DNA of 64,000 nt, from NCBI RefSeq assembly GCF_030186535.1, contig NZ_JASNVW010000001.1, positions 186,001 through 250,000 on the forward strand, written 5' to 3'. The position numbers and the translations under genes were made by a program. The notes beneath the pieces are model-generated. The model did no database searches. It was not told the DNA's origin and saw only the letters and a list, made by a program, of their open reading frames with translations. Every line of letters begins with the position of its first letter. The first letter of the stretch is position 1. Positions 7,572-16,217 of the stretch are shown here, piece after piece. Source of the DNA: Ignisphaera cupida. Lineage in GTDB: Archaea > Thermoproteota > Thermoprotei_A > Sulfolobales > Ignisphaeraceae.

Positions 7572-9818
7572 ATGATTAGGGTATGGTCTATGTCTGCAGA
7601 TGTAAAAATACTTGAGAATGGTGTAGAAGTGCCTTTTGATGTAGGAAAGGTTGTTATAGAGTTTTTCGATAGCAACATCGTTCGTATTACCCATGCTCCA
7701 GTTTCTTCATGGTATATTCACAGCTTTGTTATTGTTGCAAAGCCTAAGCAAGTTAATGTTAGTATTGAAAGAGTTGGAAATGTTGTTGCTATTTCATCTA
7801 ATGAAATTAGTGTTTATGTTGATACAAAGGATTATACCATAGAAATTAGATTTAATGGTTTTTTAATTAAGGAAGTTAGTAGAAGAGCTGTTAAGCAAAA
7901 GCTTTACGGCGAGGAGTTTTACACTTTCGAACAAATCTTTGAAATAGAACCTGACTCTGTTTTGCATGGTTTTGGTCAGCACGCTGGTTATTCAGCTCAT
8001 GCAACATTTAATTACAGGGATAGAACTGTTTATCTAGCGCAAAGAAATACTGATATTGTTGTGCCTTTTGTTGTTTCTAGTTCTGGTTACGGGATTTTGT
8101 GGGATGTTTATTCAATGGGTGTTGTAGAGTCTAGAGGAAATGTTCTTAGGGTGTGGTTCGAGGCTTGTGATTACCTAAGCTACTATGTTATATATGGACC
8201 TGATTTAGATAGGGTGATAGCTGGCTATAGATGGTTAACTGGAAAAGCAGTTATGCTACCCAGATATGCTTTTGGCTATTGGCAGTCAAAAGAGCGTTAC
8301 GCTTCTCAAGAGGAAATAGTTTCTGTAGCTAAAACATTTAGAGAGAGGGGAATACCTATTGATATAATTGTTCAAGACTGGAGATACTGGGGAGACTATG
8401 GGTGGAATGCCTTCAAATTTGATGAAAAGTATTATCCTGATCCAAAGAAAATGGTTGAGGAAATACACAAACTAAATATTAGAATAGCGATATCTATTTG
8501 GCCAATATTTGAAAAGAAAACTGAGATATATAGAGAAGCTGAGGAAATGGGCTGTATAATGGAGGGTGGTGCAGAGGATTTTGGCCTTATAAATGTTTTC
8601 AAGGAGGAATGTAGAGAATGGTTCTGGAGAAAAATAAATGAAGTATTCTACAGCATAGGCATAGATGGTTGGTGGCTAGATGCATCAGAACCGGAGGTGA
8701 TGCCTCGTCTAATTTATTCAACATGGCAAAAAACTCTTGACATAGGTAATGGGAGAAAAATGATCAAATATCTCAATATATATCCTTTGCTTGAAACAAA
8801 AGCTGTTTACGAAGGTCAGAGAAAAACATCGAATAGGAGAGTACTTATATTAACTAGATCAGGCTTTGCTGGCATTCAAAGACATGGTGTTGTTAATTGG
8901 AGTGGTGATATAACAGGAGATTGGACAACACTCAGAACACAGATATGGGCAGGGCTAAACTATAGCATGTCTGGCTTGCCATACTGGACAACTGATATAG
9001 GCGGCTTTTTCAGTGGAAATCCAGATACTGATGGATATAGAGAACTGTTTATTAGGTGGTTCCAGTGGGGGGCTTTTTGCCCAATATTTAGAGTTCATGG
9101 AACTTATTATCCAAAGGAGCCTTGGAGATTTGGTGAAGAAACTGAGAAGATTCTTGTTAAATTTATTAGGCTAAGGTATAGGCTTTTGCCATACATATAC
9201 ACATTGGCTTGGATGGTTTACAGCCAAGACTATACCATTATGAGACCACTTGTTATGGACTTTAAAAATGACAAAAATGTTTACAACATAGATGATCAAT
9301 ACATGTTTGGGCCCTTCATAATGGTTTCACCTATTACAATACCATCAACATTCGATAGAGAGATTTACTTACCTTATGGCACATGGTATGATTTTTGGAC
9401 TGGAGAAAAGCTGGTTGGAGGTAGAAGAGCTAGAGTTAATGCTCCACTAAACATTATACCATTACATGTTAGAGCAGGTGCCGTATTACCCCTTGCACCA
9501 CTAACTATTGAGAGCTCTAACGAGTATGGAAATGAAATTGAGTTGAGAGTGTATAGAGGTAGGGATGGCGAATTTACATTATATATAGATGATGGGGAAA
9601 CATATGATTATGAAAAAGGGCTTTATGCATTAATACCAATTAAATGGATTGAAAAAGAAAATAAACTTGTGATAAGCGAGAAAAGAGGTTTGTTTAACAT
9701 TGGATCTATTAAATTTAAGGTTGTGATTGTTGACAGAGGTAAGGGAGTAGGTGTTGAAGAGTCAAAACCTGATGAAGAAATTGAGTACAATGGTAAGGAA
9801 ATTGAGCTAAAACTCTAG
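7572..9818 (+). CDS. Glycoside hydrolase family 31 (alpha-xylosidase/alpha-glucosidase)
   Basis: Retaining alpha-glycosidase. The GH31 (beta/alpha)8 barrel is shown by the nucleophile motif GWWLDASEPE with Asp370 and the acid/base motif WSGDITGDW with Asp446, plus FGYWQSKERY and WTTDIGGFFSGNP. The 748-residue length fits the family. WLDASEPE resembles Sulfolobus XylS-type alpha-xylosidases more than WxDMNE alpha-glucosidases, so xyloside or isoprimeverose substrates are plausible (inference). No signal peptide is visible, so it acts in the cytoplasm. The start is ATG 7572 (leaderless) or ATG 7590. It lies downstream of galK-galT and probably supplies monosaccharides. Confidence 0.9.
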   Translation: MIRVWSMSADVKILENGVEVPFDVGKVVIEFFDSNIVRITHAPVSSWYIHSFVIVAKPKQVNVSIERVGNVVAISSNEISVYVDTKDYTIEIRFNGFLIKEVSRRAVKQKLYGEEFYTFEQIFEIEPDSVLHGFGQHAGYSAHATFNYRDRTVYLAQRNTDIVVPFVVSSSGYGILWDVYSMGVVESRGNVLRVWFEACDYLSYYVIYGPDLDRVIAGYRWLTGKAVMLPRYAFGYWQSKERYASQEEIVSVAKTFRERGIPIDIIVQDWRYWGDYGWNAFKFDEKYYPDPKKMVEEIHKLNIRIAISIWPIFEKKTEIYREAEEMGCIMEGGAEDFGLINVFKEECREWFWRKINEVFYSIGIDGWWLDASEPEVMPRLIYSTWQKTLDIGNGRKMIKYLNIYPLLETKAVYEGQRKTSNRRVLILTRSGFAGIQRHGVVNWSGDITGDWTTLRTQIWAGLNYSMSGLPYWTTDIGGFFSGNPDTDGYRELFIRWFQWGAFCPIFRVHGTYYPKEPWRFGEETEKILVKFIRLRYRLLPYIYTLAWMVYSQDYTIMRPLVMDFKNDKNVYNIDDQYMFGPFIMVSPITIPSTFDREIYLPYGTWYDFWTGEKLVGGRRARVNAPLNIIPLHVRAGAVLPLAPLTIESSNEYGNEIELRVYRGRDGEFTLYIDDGETYDYEKGLYALIPIKWIEKENKLVISEKRGLFNIGSIKFKVVIVDRGKGVGVEESKPDEEIEYNGKEIELKL

Positions 9819-9875
9819 CTTTCATTATGAAACAGCTTTTTTACTTTTCCAAACCTTATATGTTTTGTGCCTAAA

Positions 9876-11225
9876 ATGACTAAAAGAATTGTAGTTATTG
9901 GTGGTGGCGCAGCAGGGGCATCAGCAGCATCAAGAGCAAGAAGACTTGATCCCTCAGCTGAGGTAATTCTTGTTGAAGCATCTAATATGATTACCCACGG
10001 CCCTTGCGCAATTCCTTATTATGTTGAGGGTATTGTTAAAGACAAGAAAATGCTTGTAACCTACACTGCTGAGGAATTTGAACGTGAAAGAGGGATAAAG
10101 GTTTTCATTAATACTGTTGCAAAGAGCATTGATGTTGATAAGAAAGTTGTTGTGTTGGAGAGAAATGGTAAGGAGTTTTCAATTGAGTGGAGCAAGCTAG
10201 TTATTGCAACAGGTGCTATACCTGCAAAGCCAAAAGTAGATGGTGTGGATGCAAAAAATGTTCATGTTATTAGGCATCCTGCACAAGTTGATGAGTTATA
10301 TGAAGCTGTTAGAAGTGCTAAGACTGTGGCTATTGTTGGTGGTAGCTATCTTGGATTGGAAATGGCCGAAGCTGTTGTTGCTTTGGGTAAGAAGGTTATA
10401 TTGATTGAGAAAGAAGCTCAGCTACTGCCAAAGACTCTCGACAGTGATATGGCTGATATTGTGGCTAAGGAGGTTGAGTCAAAAGGAGTTGAACTACATC
10501 TTTCAGAGTCGCTAAAAGAGATTATTGGAAATCATTCTGTGAAAGCTGTTGCAACAAATAAGAATGTTTATGATGCTGATTTAGTGATTTTAGCAACAGG
10601 TGTGAAACCAAATGTTGAACTGGCTGTGAAAAGCGGTATCAAACTAGGTATTACAAGTGCTATAGATGTGAATGAATTTTTGGAAACAAATATTGAGGAT
10701 GTGTATGCTGCTGGCGATGTTGCTGAGAAAAAACATATTGTAACTGGCAAAAGAGTTTGGATCCCACTTGCGCCAGCTGCGAATAAAGAAGGTCAGGTTG
10801 CTGGTGCAAATAGTGTTTTAGGCAGGTTTCTGAGGTTTCCCGGTGTTGTTGGAACAGCTATAACAAAGTTTTTTGATATGTTCATTGCTAGAACTGGTTT
10901 GGGCGAAGAAGAGGCTAGAATGCATGGATTTAATGTAGAAAGCAAATTAGTTAAGGTGAGAACAAAGGCACATTACTATCCAAAGGGCTCTTACGCATTA
11001 ATCAAGATGATTGTAGAGTCTGGTAGTGGTAGAATTCTTGGGGTGCAGATAATAGGTTGGGAGGAAGCGGTTGCTGAATACATAAATGTTGCAGCTCTTG
11101 CTGTAGAAAAGGGTATGACTATTGACGATCTATTCTTTGCCGATATAGGCTATCACCCAGCAGTTGCACCTGTTTGGCATCCACTAATAGTAGCAGCTAG
11201 AGTTTTATCTCATGGGCGTTTCTAA
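9876..11225 (+). CDS. FAD-dependent pyridine nucleotide-disulfide oxidoreductase (CoA-disulfide reductase/NADH oxidase type)
   Basis: Flavoenzyme with an N-terminal FAD Rossmann motif (VVIGGGAAGASAA), a second NAD(P)H Rossmann motif (VAIVGGSYLGLEMAE), the FAD-binding DVYAAGDVAE and a dimerisation domain. A single redox cysteine lies in HGPCAIPY at about residue 44, the arrangement of class III CoA-disulfide reductases and related NADH oxidases. It would reduce CoA disulfide or polysulfide, or consume O2. GTG 9867 is in frame but ATG 9876 fits the family start and lies just downstream of the TATA element CTTATATG at 9855-9862. Length is about 449 residues. Confidence 0.87.
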   Translation: MTKRIVVIGGGAAGASAASRARRLDPSAEVILVEASNMITHGPCAIPYYVEGIVKDKKMLVTYTAEEFERERGIKVFINTVAKSIDVDKKVVVLERNGKEFSIEWSKLVIATGAIPAKPKVDGVDAKNVHVIRHPAQVDELYEAVRSAKTVAIVGGSYLGLEMAEAVVALGKKVILIEKEAQLLPKTLDSDMADIVAKEVESKGVELHLSESLKEIIGNHSVKAVATNKNVYDADLVILATGVKPNVELAVKSGIKLGITSAIDVNEFLETNIEDVYAAGDVAEKKHIVTGKRVWIPLAPAANKEGQVAGANSVLGRFLRFPGVVGTAITKFFDMFIARTGLGEEEARMHGFNVESKLVKVRTKAHYYPKGSYALIKMIVESGSGRILGVQIIGWEEAVAEYINVAALAVEKGMTIDDLFFADIGYHPAVAPVWHPLIVAARVLSHGRF

Positions 11226-11278
11226 AACTAATTATCAATTAAATTGCTTAACAAGGTTTACAGAAAAGCAGTGATTTT

Positions 11279-12397
11279 ATGCTCATACCCAATATTTCAC
11301 ATAGCGAAAAATGGAAGCAGTTTTTTAGAAGAGATATTGGAAGAGCACTGGGTTATTGTGAAAGAATAGTGGGGTTATACAACAAACTTGCAATGAGTTC
11401 TTCTGATATTAAAACAAGAAAAATTGTTGCAGGAGTTATAGGAAAAGATACCATAGGGCATTGGAGAGATGTTCAAGAAATATTCAAGGACTTTTTTGGG
11501 GTAAGCTGTCTTCAATGTTCTGAAGCAGTAAAAAATATTGCAAAGGGAATACCATGTGAGATTGCATTGCAAAAAACATCACTTTCTTTTGATGCATCAA
11601 CCTATATCAAAGAACTCGAAGTGCTTATGTTGATATTAGCGGAGGTATATAGAGGTTCAGGTATTGCAAGACCGGATATAGATGTTTCAGTCATTGTTGA
11701 AAAAGATTATAATACTCTTTTGAACAACCCTCTTCATATAATTAGAGTATTAAAAGGTTTGTACACATCTCTACGAATGCTTTTGCCTCTATATAATGAA
11801 TTCACCTATTTTCTTTTAATAACAAGAAATATTGATGAAGAGGTCTTTGAAAAATATTTTAATAATGTAGACATGGAAATGTTAAACAGATTTGGTGTTA
11901 GATATAGAAGAATTGAGTTATGCAACAAAACACTCATATTTACTCATGATAGAAATAGTGTTGGGGAAAAGGTGCTGCTTTTAGTAAGCAATATATACAG
12001 ATTTTTTAAGCTGAGATCACACATATTAAAGAAATTCATTAGAATTGAAAATGAAAAAGAAAAATTCTTAGAGAACATGCTTAACACAGCCAATAACTTG
12101 CTTAAAGATCTAGAGATTAAGAATAATCAATTCATATATTCATTAATGTTTAGAAATGCCAGAAGGAGATTTGCTCGAGCTAAATACATTTACATATCAA
12201 CACATGTTAGAATAGATAGAGAAAACTGCAAGACTAGAATAGGATCTGTTGAAATACCATACAAAGACTTTATCAAGTATGTGGAGCCATATATGATAAC
12301 AGGTCTTCTGCATTTAGACAATATCATGAGTAAAAACAATTATGTGGAAATGGTGTTGAATGTTTATATAGATCCAAGGAACATTAGCTATAGATAA
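11279..12397 (+). CDS. Protein of unknown function, helical, 372 aa
   Basis: I do not recognise a family. The sequence is strongly helical and rich in Ile, Asn and Lys, with one Cys-x2-Cys (CLQC, ~80) and no predicted membrane span. Base composition (A-rich, many AAT/ATA codons) is more extreme than the neighbouring metabolic genes, suggesting fast evolution or lineage-specific origin. It begins at ATG 11279, 53 bases after the CoA-disulfide-reductase-like gene, and has no good Shine-Dalgarno sequence. The downstream AEC transporter is convergent. Coding status is supported by the long uninterrupted frame and protein-like composition. Confidence 0.7.
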   Translation: MLIPNISHSEKWKQFFRRDIGRALGYCERIVGLYNKLAMSSSDIKTRKIVAGVIGKDTIGHWRDVQEIFKDFFGVSCLQCSEAVKNIAKGIPCEIALQKTSLSFDASTYIKELEVLMLILAEVYRGSGIARPDIDVSVIVEKDYNTLLNNPLHIIRVLKGLYTSLRMLLPLYNEFTYFLLITRNIDEEVFEKYFNNVDMEMLNRFGVRYRRIELCNKTLIFTHDRNSVGEKVLLLVSNIYRFFKLRSHILKKFIRIENEKEKFLENMLNTANNLLKDLEIKNNQFIYSLMFRNARRRFARAKYIYISTHVRIDRENCKTRIGSVEIPYKDFIKYVEPYMITGLLHLDNIMSKNNYVEMVLNVYIDPRNISYR

Positions 12398-12438
12398 TAT
12401 CATTGTTAGGTAAGCTACATAACTGTTTATGATGATTC

Positions 12439-13371
12439 TTATACCAGTCTAGGTAGTATTGTAGCTCCTAAAGCTATTGAAATAGCTATTGAGATTGGTG
12501 TTAGCAATACCAAAAGCAGGGCTACTAGTTCATCATCTAAATTAAATATTTTACTTAATATAACATTTGTAACGGCTGGTGGCATTAAGCTTTGGAGTAT
12601 GATGCCGTGGACATACAAATAATTTTCACTAGCTTTAACTAAAATTGTGTGAACTAGTGAAATTGCGATAAGAGGGGAAATGACGTATTTTATTAAAAAC
12701 GAAATTAGAATGATTTTAGTGCTTTTCCTAAATGTTTTAACAGTTAGTTTGCCCATGGCCTCTCCTATTAAAATAAATGATAAGTAAAATGATTGTGAAA
12801 TAACAAAGTCTATTGTTTCAACAATAGCGTTATAGCCAATGTCTAAAAACATTTTTATAGTTAATGCAACAATAAGTGCTGTAAATACTGGTATGGATTT
12901 CAAATAAGTTTTCTTATCATAACCTCTCTTCGCTGTTATATATGCTAGAAAAAGTGTTATGATTGGCAACACTATGTTGAATGCGATCATATATGGTATA
13001 ACATATATGCTATTGCTCCATAGTATTATTGCAAGAGGTATTGCTAAATAGCCTGAGTTTGGCATTGAAAGTGATAAAGATGCTGAAAAAGCCTCAATAA
13101 GCTCTGCAACTAGTCTAATCAATGAAAAGGAAATTCCAAATATTAAAAAGATGTGAAGTAAAGAAATAAATATCAATAATGCAAATTGGTAATCTATGTG
13201 CATGAAACCTATTTTCATAATTATAGTAATTGGAACAGCTACATAGAAAAGATACTTATTAAGAACATCAATAAATACATTGACAAATTTGCTTCTAATT
13301 CTAGATGTGGCGTAACCCAGCAGCATGAATAGAATTATTATCAAAAGCTCAAAAAGACTCATTTTAACCAC
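12439..13371 (-). CDS. AEC-family (auxin efflux carrier-like) transporter
   Basis: Integral membrane protein of ~310 residues with about ten hydrophobic helices in two five-helix halves. The broken-helix features of AEC permeases are visible: MPNSGYLAIPLAI in the first half and LQSLMPPAVTNVILS in the second. Substrates of this family are organic anions such as malate, but none can be assigned here. GTG 13371 and ATG 13362 are possible starts. It is monocistronic and divergent from the ATP-grasp/HAD gene, with a C/D sRNA candidate in the intervening gap. Confidence 0.82.
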   Translation of the reverse strand: MVKMSLFELLIIILFMLLGYATSRIRSKFVNVFIDVLNKYLFYVAVPITIIMKIGFMHIDYQFALLIFISLLHIFLIFGISFSLIRLVAELIEAFSASLSLSMPNSGYLAIPLAIILWSNSIYVIPYMIAFNIVLPIITLFLAYITAKRGYDKKTYLKSIPVFTALIVALTIKMFLDIGYNAIVETIDFVISQSFYLSFILIGEAMGKLTVKTFRKSTKIILISFLIKYVISPLIAISLVHTILVKASENYLYVHGIILQSLMPPAVTNVILSKIFNLDDELVALLLVLLTPISIAISIALGATILPRLV

Positions 13372-13414
13372 AACAAACTAGATGTTTTCAATAGTGACAA
13401 GAAGTGAAATGGTT

Positions 13415-13475
13415 AGCTATGTGATGATCTTGCGGCACACTGAATAGTGATGTGAAACACCTAAACTGATTAATA
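13415..13475 (+). ncRNA. C/D-box sRNA (near-canonical box and spacer geometry)
   Basis: All four boxes are present with typical archaeal spacing: C GTGATGA 13421-13427, guide 13428-13439 (12 nt, TCTTGCGGCACA), D' CTGA 13440-13443, a three-base loop, C' GTGATGT 13447-13453, guide 13454-13465 (12 nt, GAAACACCTAAA) and D CTGA 13466-13469. This geometry fits a box C/D 2'-O-methylation guide bound by L7Ae, Nop5 and fibrillarin. The D' guide would base-pair with UGUGCCGCAAGA and the D guide with UUUAGGUGUUUC; I cannot name the rRNA or tRNA targets. Flanking terminal stem is weak. Strand follows from box order. Confidence 0.8.
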
Positions 13476-13789
13476 ACATAAGTTCTTAGCTTTTCATTAA
13501 CCCAATTAAATTTAGGATTAATCAGCAGATCAATGGATAAAGGTAAAAACCCTATATTTCTCAACGAAAACACCTGTTGTTTTGCTTTTTATGTAATTCA
13601 ATTAATTTTAAATGATACCATTGTATATTCATTCCTAGAAGTTGAAGTAGTTACCAATGGAAAAGTTTTTAAGTTTTTATTTTCTGAATATAATATTAAA
13701 GTTATTACAACATCTTTAAATTAGTTGATGTTGTGATTAGAGTTAGAAACATTTTTAATAGCATTTGATTAGCTTTTTTATGGCGATAA
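13476..13789. other. Non-coding spacer, 314 bases
   Basis: Between the C/D sRNA and the ATP-grasp/HAD gene I see no convincing gene. A 63-codon plus-strand frame (13533-13724) lacks a ribosome-binding site and has poor protein character. CATTTTTAATAGC near 13750-13762 is a probable TATA element for the downstream gene. Confidence 0.4.
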
Positions 13790-15613
13790 TTGTTGAAAAG
13801 CAAATGTGTTGTAGTAGCTTCTATAGCTTCTCGAAAATCTGTAGCAATAGCTAAGTCTATAAAAAGTTTATTGAATGTGAAAGTTGTTGGCATTTCTCAC
13901 ACTTTTCATCCACACATATTTTCACGTGTTTTTGACTACAAATATTTTTATAGGGTTGATAGAAGAGGTGTTGTGTGGCCTTATATAGTTGCTTCAATTG
14001 CTTATAAGAATGGCTGTGAAGTTGTTGTACCTGTTGACTATGCTGATTTCACAAGTTTTTCTAAGTATGTTGACATGTTTCGTGAATTGAAAATAGCTGT
14101 TGCAGCACCAAGTTATGAAGATATTGTTTTAGCTTCTGATAGAGTTAGAGTTGTTGATAAATTAGCTAGTATTGCTATGTTTCCTAAACAAGTCTTTATA
14201 GATAATGGACATAGCTTTGAAAAAGTCTATGAATTACTTCCACCACTTGTTGTAAAAGATCTTGGAGAAGCCTCAAATTCAACATTTCATTTAGACTATG
14301 AATCAGCAGCTGAAGAGGTTTTTGAAAGAGCTCCATGTATTGTTCAAGAATATGTTGAAGGTGTTGCAAGAGGGTATTACGCTTTGGCATTCAATGGCGA
14401 GCCAATTATTGAATTCACACATCAAAGAGTTGTTGAGTATTTGCCTATTGGGGGTGCAAGTCTATATGCTAAAGGACCTGTTAAAGACCCGTTGCTATAT
14501 GCTATTGGAAGAAGAATCGTTAGAGCATTGAATTGGAGTGGCATTATAATGATTGAAACGAGATATGTTGATGAGTCTGGAACATACTATGTTATTGAAA
14601 TAAATCCCAAGTTCTGGGGAAGCATAGATCTATCAGTAACTCTGGGATATCACTTTCCAGCAATACTTGTTTCTGCTTATATCTATGGTGTTGAGAAGGC
14701 AAGGGAACTAGCAGGAAGTTTAAAAGTTAGTAGAGGAGAGTTTATATGGGGTTTAGATGGGTTGAGATACTTAGTTAAAATACCTTCAACATGGTTTTAC
14801 ATGGCCAAAAACATCTTTATGAATCCCCTGAACAGCGATACTGATTTTCTGGATCCTGCAAAAAACTTAGTACAGATTTTAAAGGCTATTGAAAGATTTG
14901 GTAGAGAGTCTAGCAACTGGAGAGCATATTTAGAAAGTGCTAGGAATGAGTCTAGATATTGGATTAAAAGGTTTATGCAGTTTGTGAATAGTTTTGAAAG
15001 AGTTGTTATATTCGATTTGGATTCAACACTAACTTTACTTCCAGTGCAATGGAGAAGTGTTAGAGCAAGGCTTATGAGACTTGGACTAGTAATGGAGTGG
15101 GAAACTATAAACAGAGCTATGGTGAGGCTTTGGAGAACAGATATCGAGAAGTTTAAGATGTTATCCAATATCATTGAAGAGGAGGAGCTAAAATCTTTAG
15201 AGAAACTTAGCGAGAATAACTTGTATGTTCCAAGAGATCTTTTAGAGAAACTTGCTGAAGAGACAAGGGTATGTGTAGCAACAAAACAAAGTTTCAAAGT
15301 CGCAAAATTGGTTGTTAACAAGCTTGGTATTGCAAAATACGTTGATAACATAGTTGGCAGAGATGGTGATGTCGGCCCAGAAAAAATTGCTATGTACCTT
15401 AAATGCATAAATGGCTATGAAAACGCAAAAGCAGTTGTAATCGATGATAATATTGAATATGTTGTAAATGCTTATAGAAAAGGCTTTACACCTATGCTAG
15501 CCTCCAACAATAAATACAAAATTGCTAGGGTTTATCGACTTGGAATTCCAGCAGGCTCTACAGAAAAGCTTGTTAGTTTTATTTTACATGCTCTCAGCTC
15601 TTTGAAGCAATAA
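13790..15613 (+). CDS. Two-domain ATP-grasp ligase / HAD-superfamily hydrolase fusion
   Basis: Residues ~1-330 form an ATP-grasp enzyme: PPLVVKDLGEAS (ATP-binding Lys), PCIVQEYVEGVARG and the metal site VIEINPKFWGSIDLS. Residues ~400-607 form a HAD phosphohydrolase: motif I FDLDST (Asp409, Asp411), motif II VATK, motif III Lys in GPEK (~532) and motif IV VIDDN (Asp552, Asp553). ATP-grasp enzymes make acyl-phosphate intermediates and join them to amines; the HAD half could remove a phosphate from substrate or product. Starts are TTG 13790 or 13793 with no ribosome-binding site. Its 3' end overlaps atpD by 30 bases, convergently. The substrate is unknown. Confidence 0.8.
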   Translation: MLKSKCVVVASIASRKSVAIAKSIKSLLNVKVVGISHTFHPHIFSRVFDYKYFYRVDRRGVVWPYIVASIAYKNGCEVVVPVDYADFTSFSKYVDMFRELKIAVAAPSYEDIVLASDRVRVVDKLASIAMFPKQVFIDNGHSFEKVYELLPPLVVKDLGEASNSTFHLDYESAAEEVFERAPCIVQEYVEGVARGYYALAFNGEPIIEFTHQRVVEYLPIGGASLYAKGPVKDPLLYAIGRRIVRALNWSGIIMIETRYVDESGTYYVIEINPKFWGSIDLSVTLGYHFPAILVSAYIYGVEKARELAGSLKVSRGEFIWGLDGLRYLVKIPSTWFYMAKNIFMNPLNSDTDFLDPAKNLVQILKAIERFGRESSNWRAYLESARNESRYWIKRFMQFVNSFERVVIFDLDSTLTLLPVQWRSVRARLMRLGLVMEWETINRAMVRLWRTDIEKFKMLSNIIEEEELKSLEKLSENNLYVPRDLLEKLAEETRVCVATKQSFKVAKLVVNKLGIAKYVDNIVGRDGDVGPEKIAMYLKCINGYENAKAVVIDDNIEYVVNAYRKGFTPMLASNNKYKIARVYRLGIPAGSTEKLVSFILHALSSLKQ

Positions 15614-16195
15614 TGCCTTTACCTTCATACTTCTAACTTTCTCTTCTCGCTCCATTTCATCAAATTTCATCATAAGGTATCTTATTGTGGTTAAGAGTCT
15701 TGGGATCAAGACCTTTTCAAGCATTGTAACAATTCTCTTTACTCTAGAAATTTCTATTGCAAGCTCTATCAACTCTTTTTCGTATTCAGCCACAGAAATC
15801 AATGTTTCTAAGAACTCTTTGCGTCTCATCTGAATACTGGATACTTCAATTGGTAAAGCTGGTGTGTGTAGTGGTATGGATGAAGCCTCCATTGATGGTG
15901 CTACAACACCCATGATGTTTCTAGTAGATGCAACAACCTCTGCCACTTCACCAATAGTTTGAGCACCCTCGTTGAGAGTCTCTAAACCGTGTAGTGCAAC
16001 AGCATATGCGTAATCATTGTAAATATCATTAAGCATTTCATGGAGTTTGCGTCTAGCATCATAAGCTTTTCTAAAAACTATGTAAAATTCTTGCAAAAGA
16101 AATGTTAGCCTATCTCTTAAAATTCTGTGGATTCTTCTACTTAATGCAAGTCTTCTTCTAAGTCTTATAAGCTCTATTTTTGTTGGTCTTGGCAA
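15584..16195 (-). CDS. atpD: A-type ATP synthase subunit D (central stalk)
   Basis: Long coiled-coil rotor shaft inside the A3B3 head. The start MPRPTKIELIRLRRRLALSR is diagnostic for subunit D, and a second long helix follows around EYEKELIELAIEISRVKRIV. It has 203 residues, as expected. The start is TTG 16195 without an evident Shine-Dalgarno sequence, so it probably relies on coupling with atpB 22 bases upstream. It is the last gene of the leftward operon and its tail overlaps the convergent ATP-grasp/HAD gene by 30 bases. Confidence 0.93.
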   Translation of the reverse strand: MPRPTKIELIRLRRRLALSRRIHRILRDRLTFLLQEFYIVFRKAYDARRKLHEMLNDIYNDYAYAVALHGLETLNEGAQTIGEVAEVVASTRNIMGVVAPSMEASSIPLHTPALPIEVSSIQMRRKEFLETLISVAEYEKELIELAIEISRVKRIVTMLEKVLIPRLLTTIRYLMMKFDEMEREEKVRSMKVKALLLQRAESM

Positions 16196-16217
16196 TCTAA
16201 TTATTTCGCTGCTCAGT

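Noticed and set aside
13533-13724. 63-codon plus-strand frame in the spacer after the C/D sRNA
   Set aside because: No ribosome-binding site or promoter, poor protein composition and no family match.
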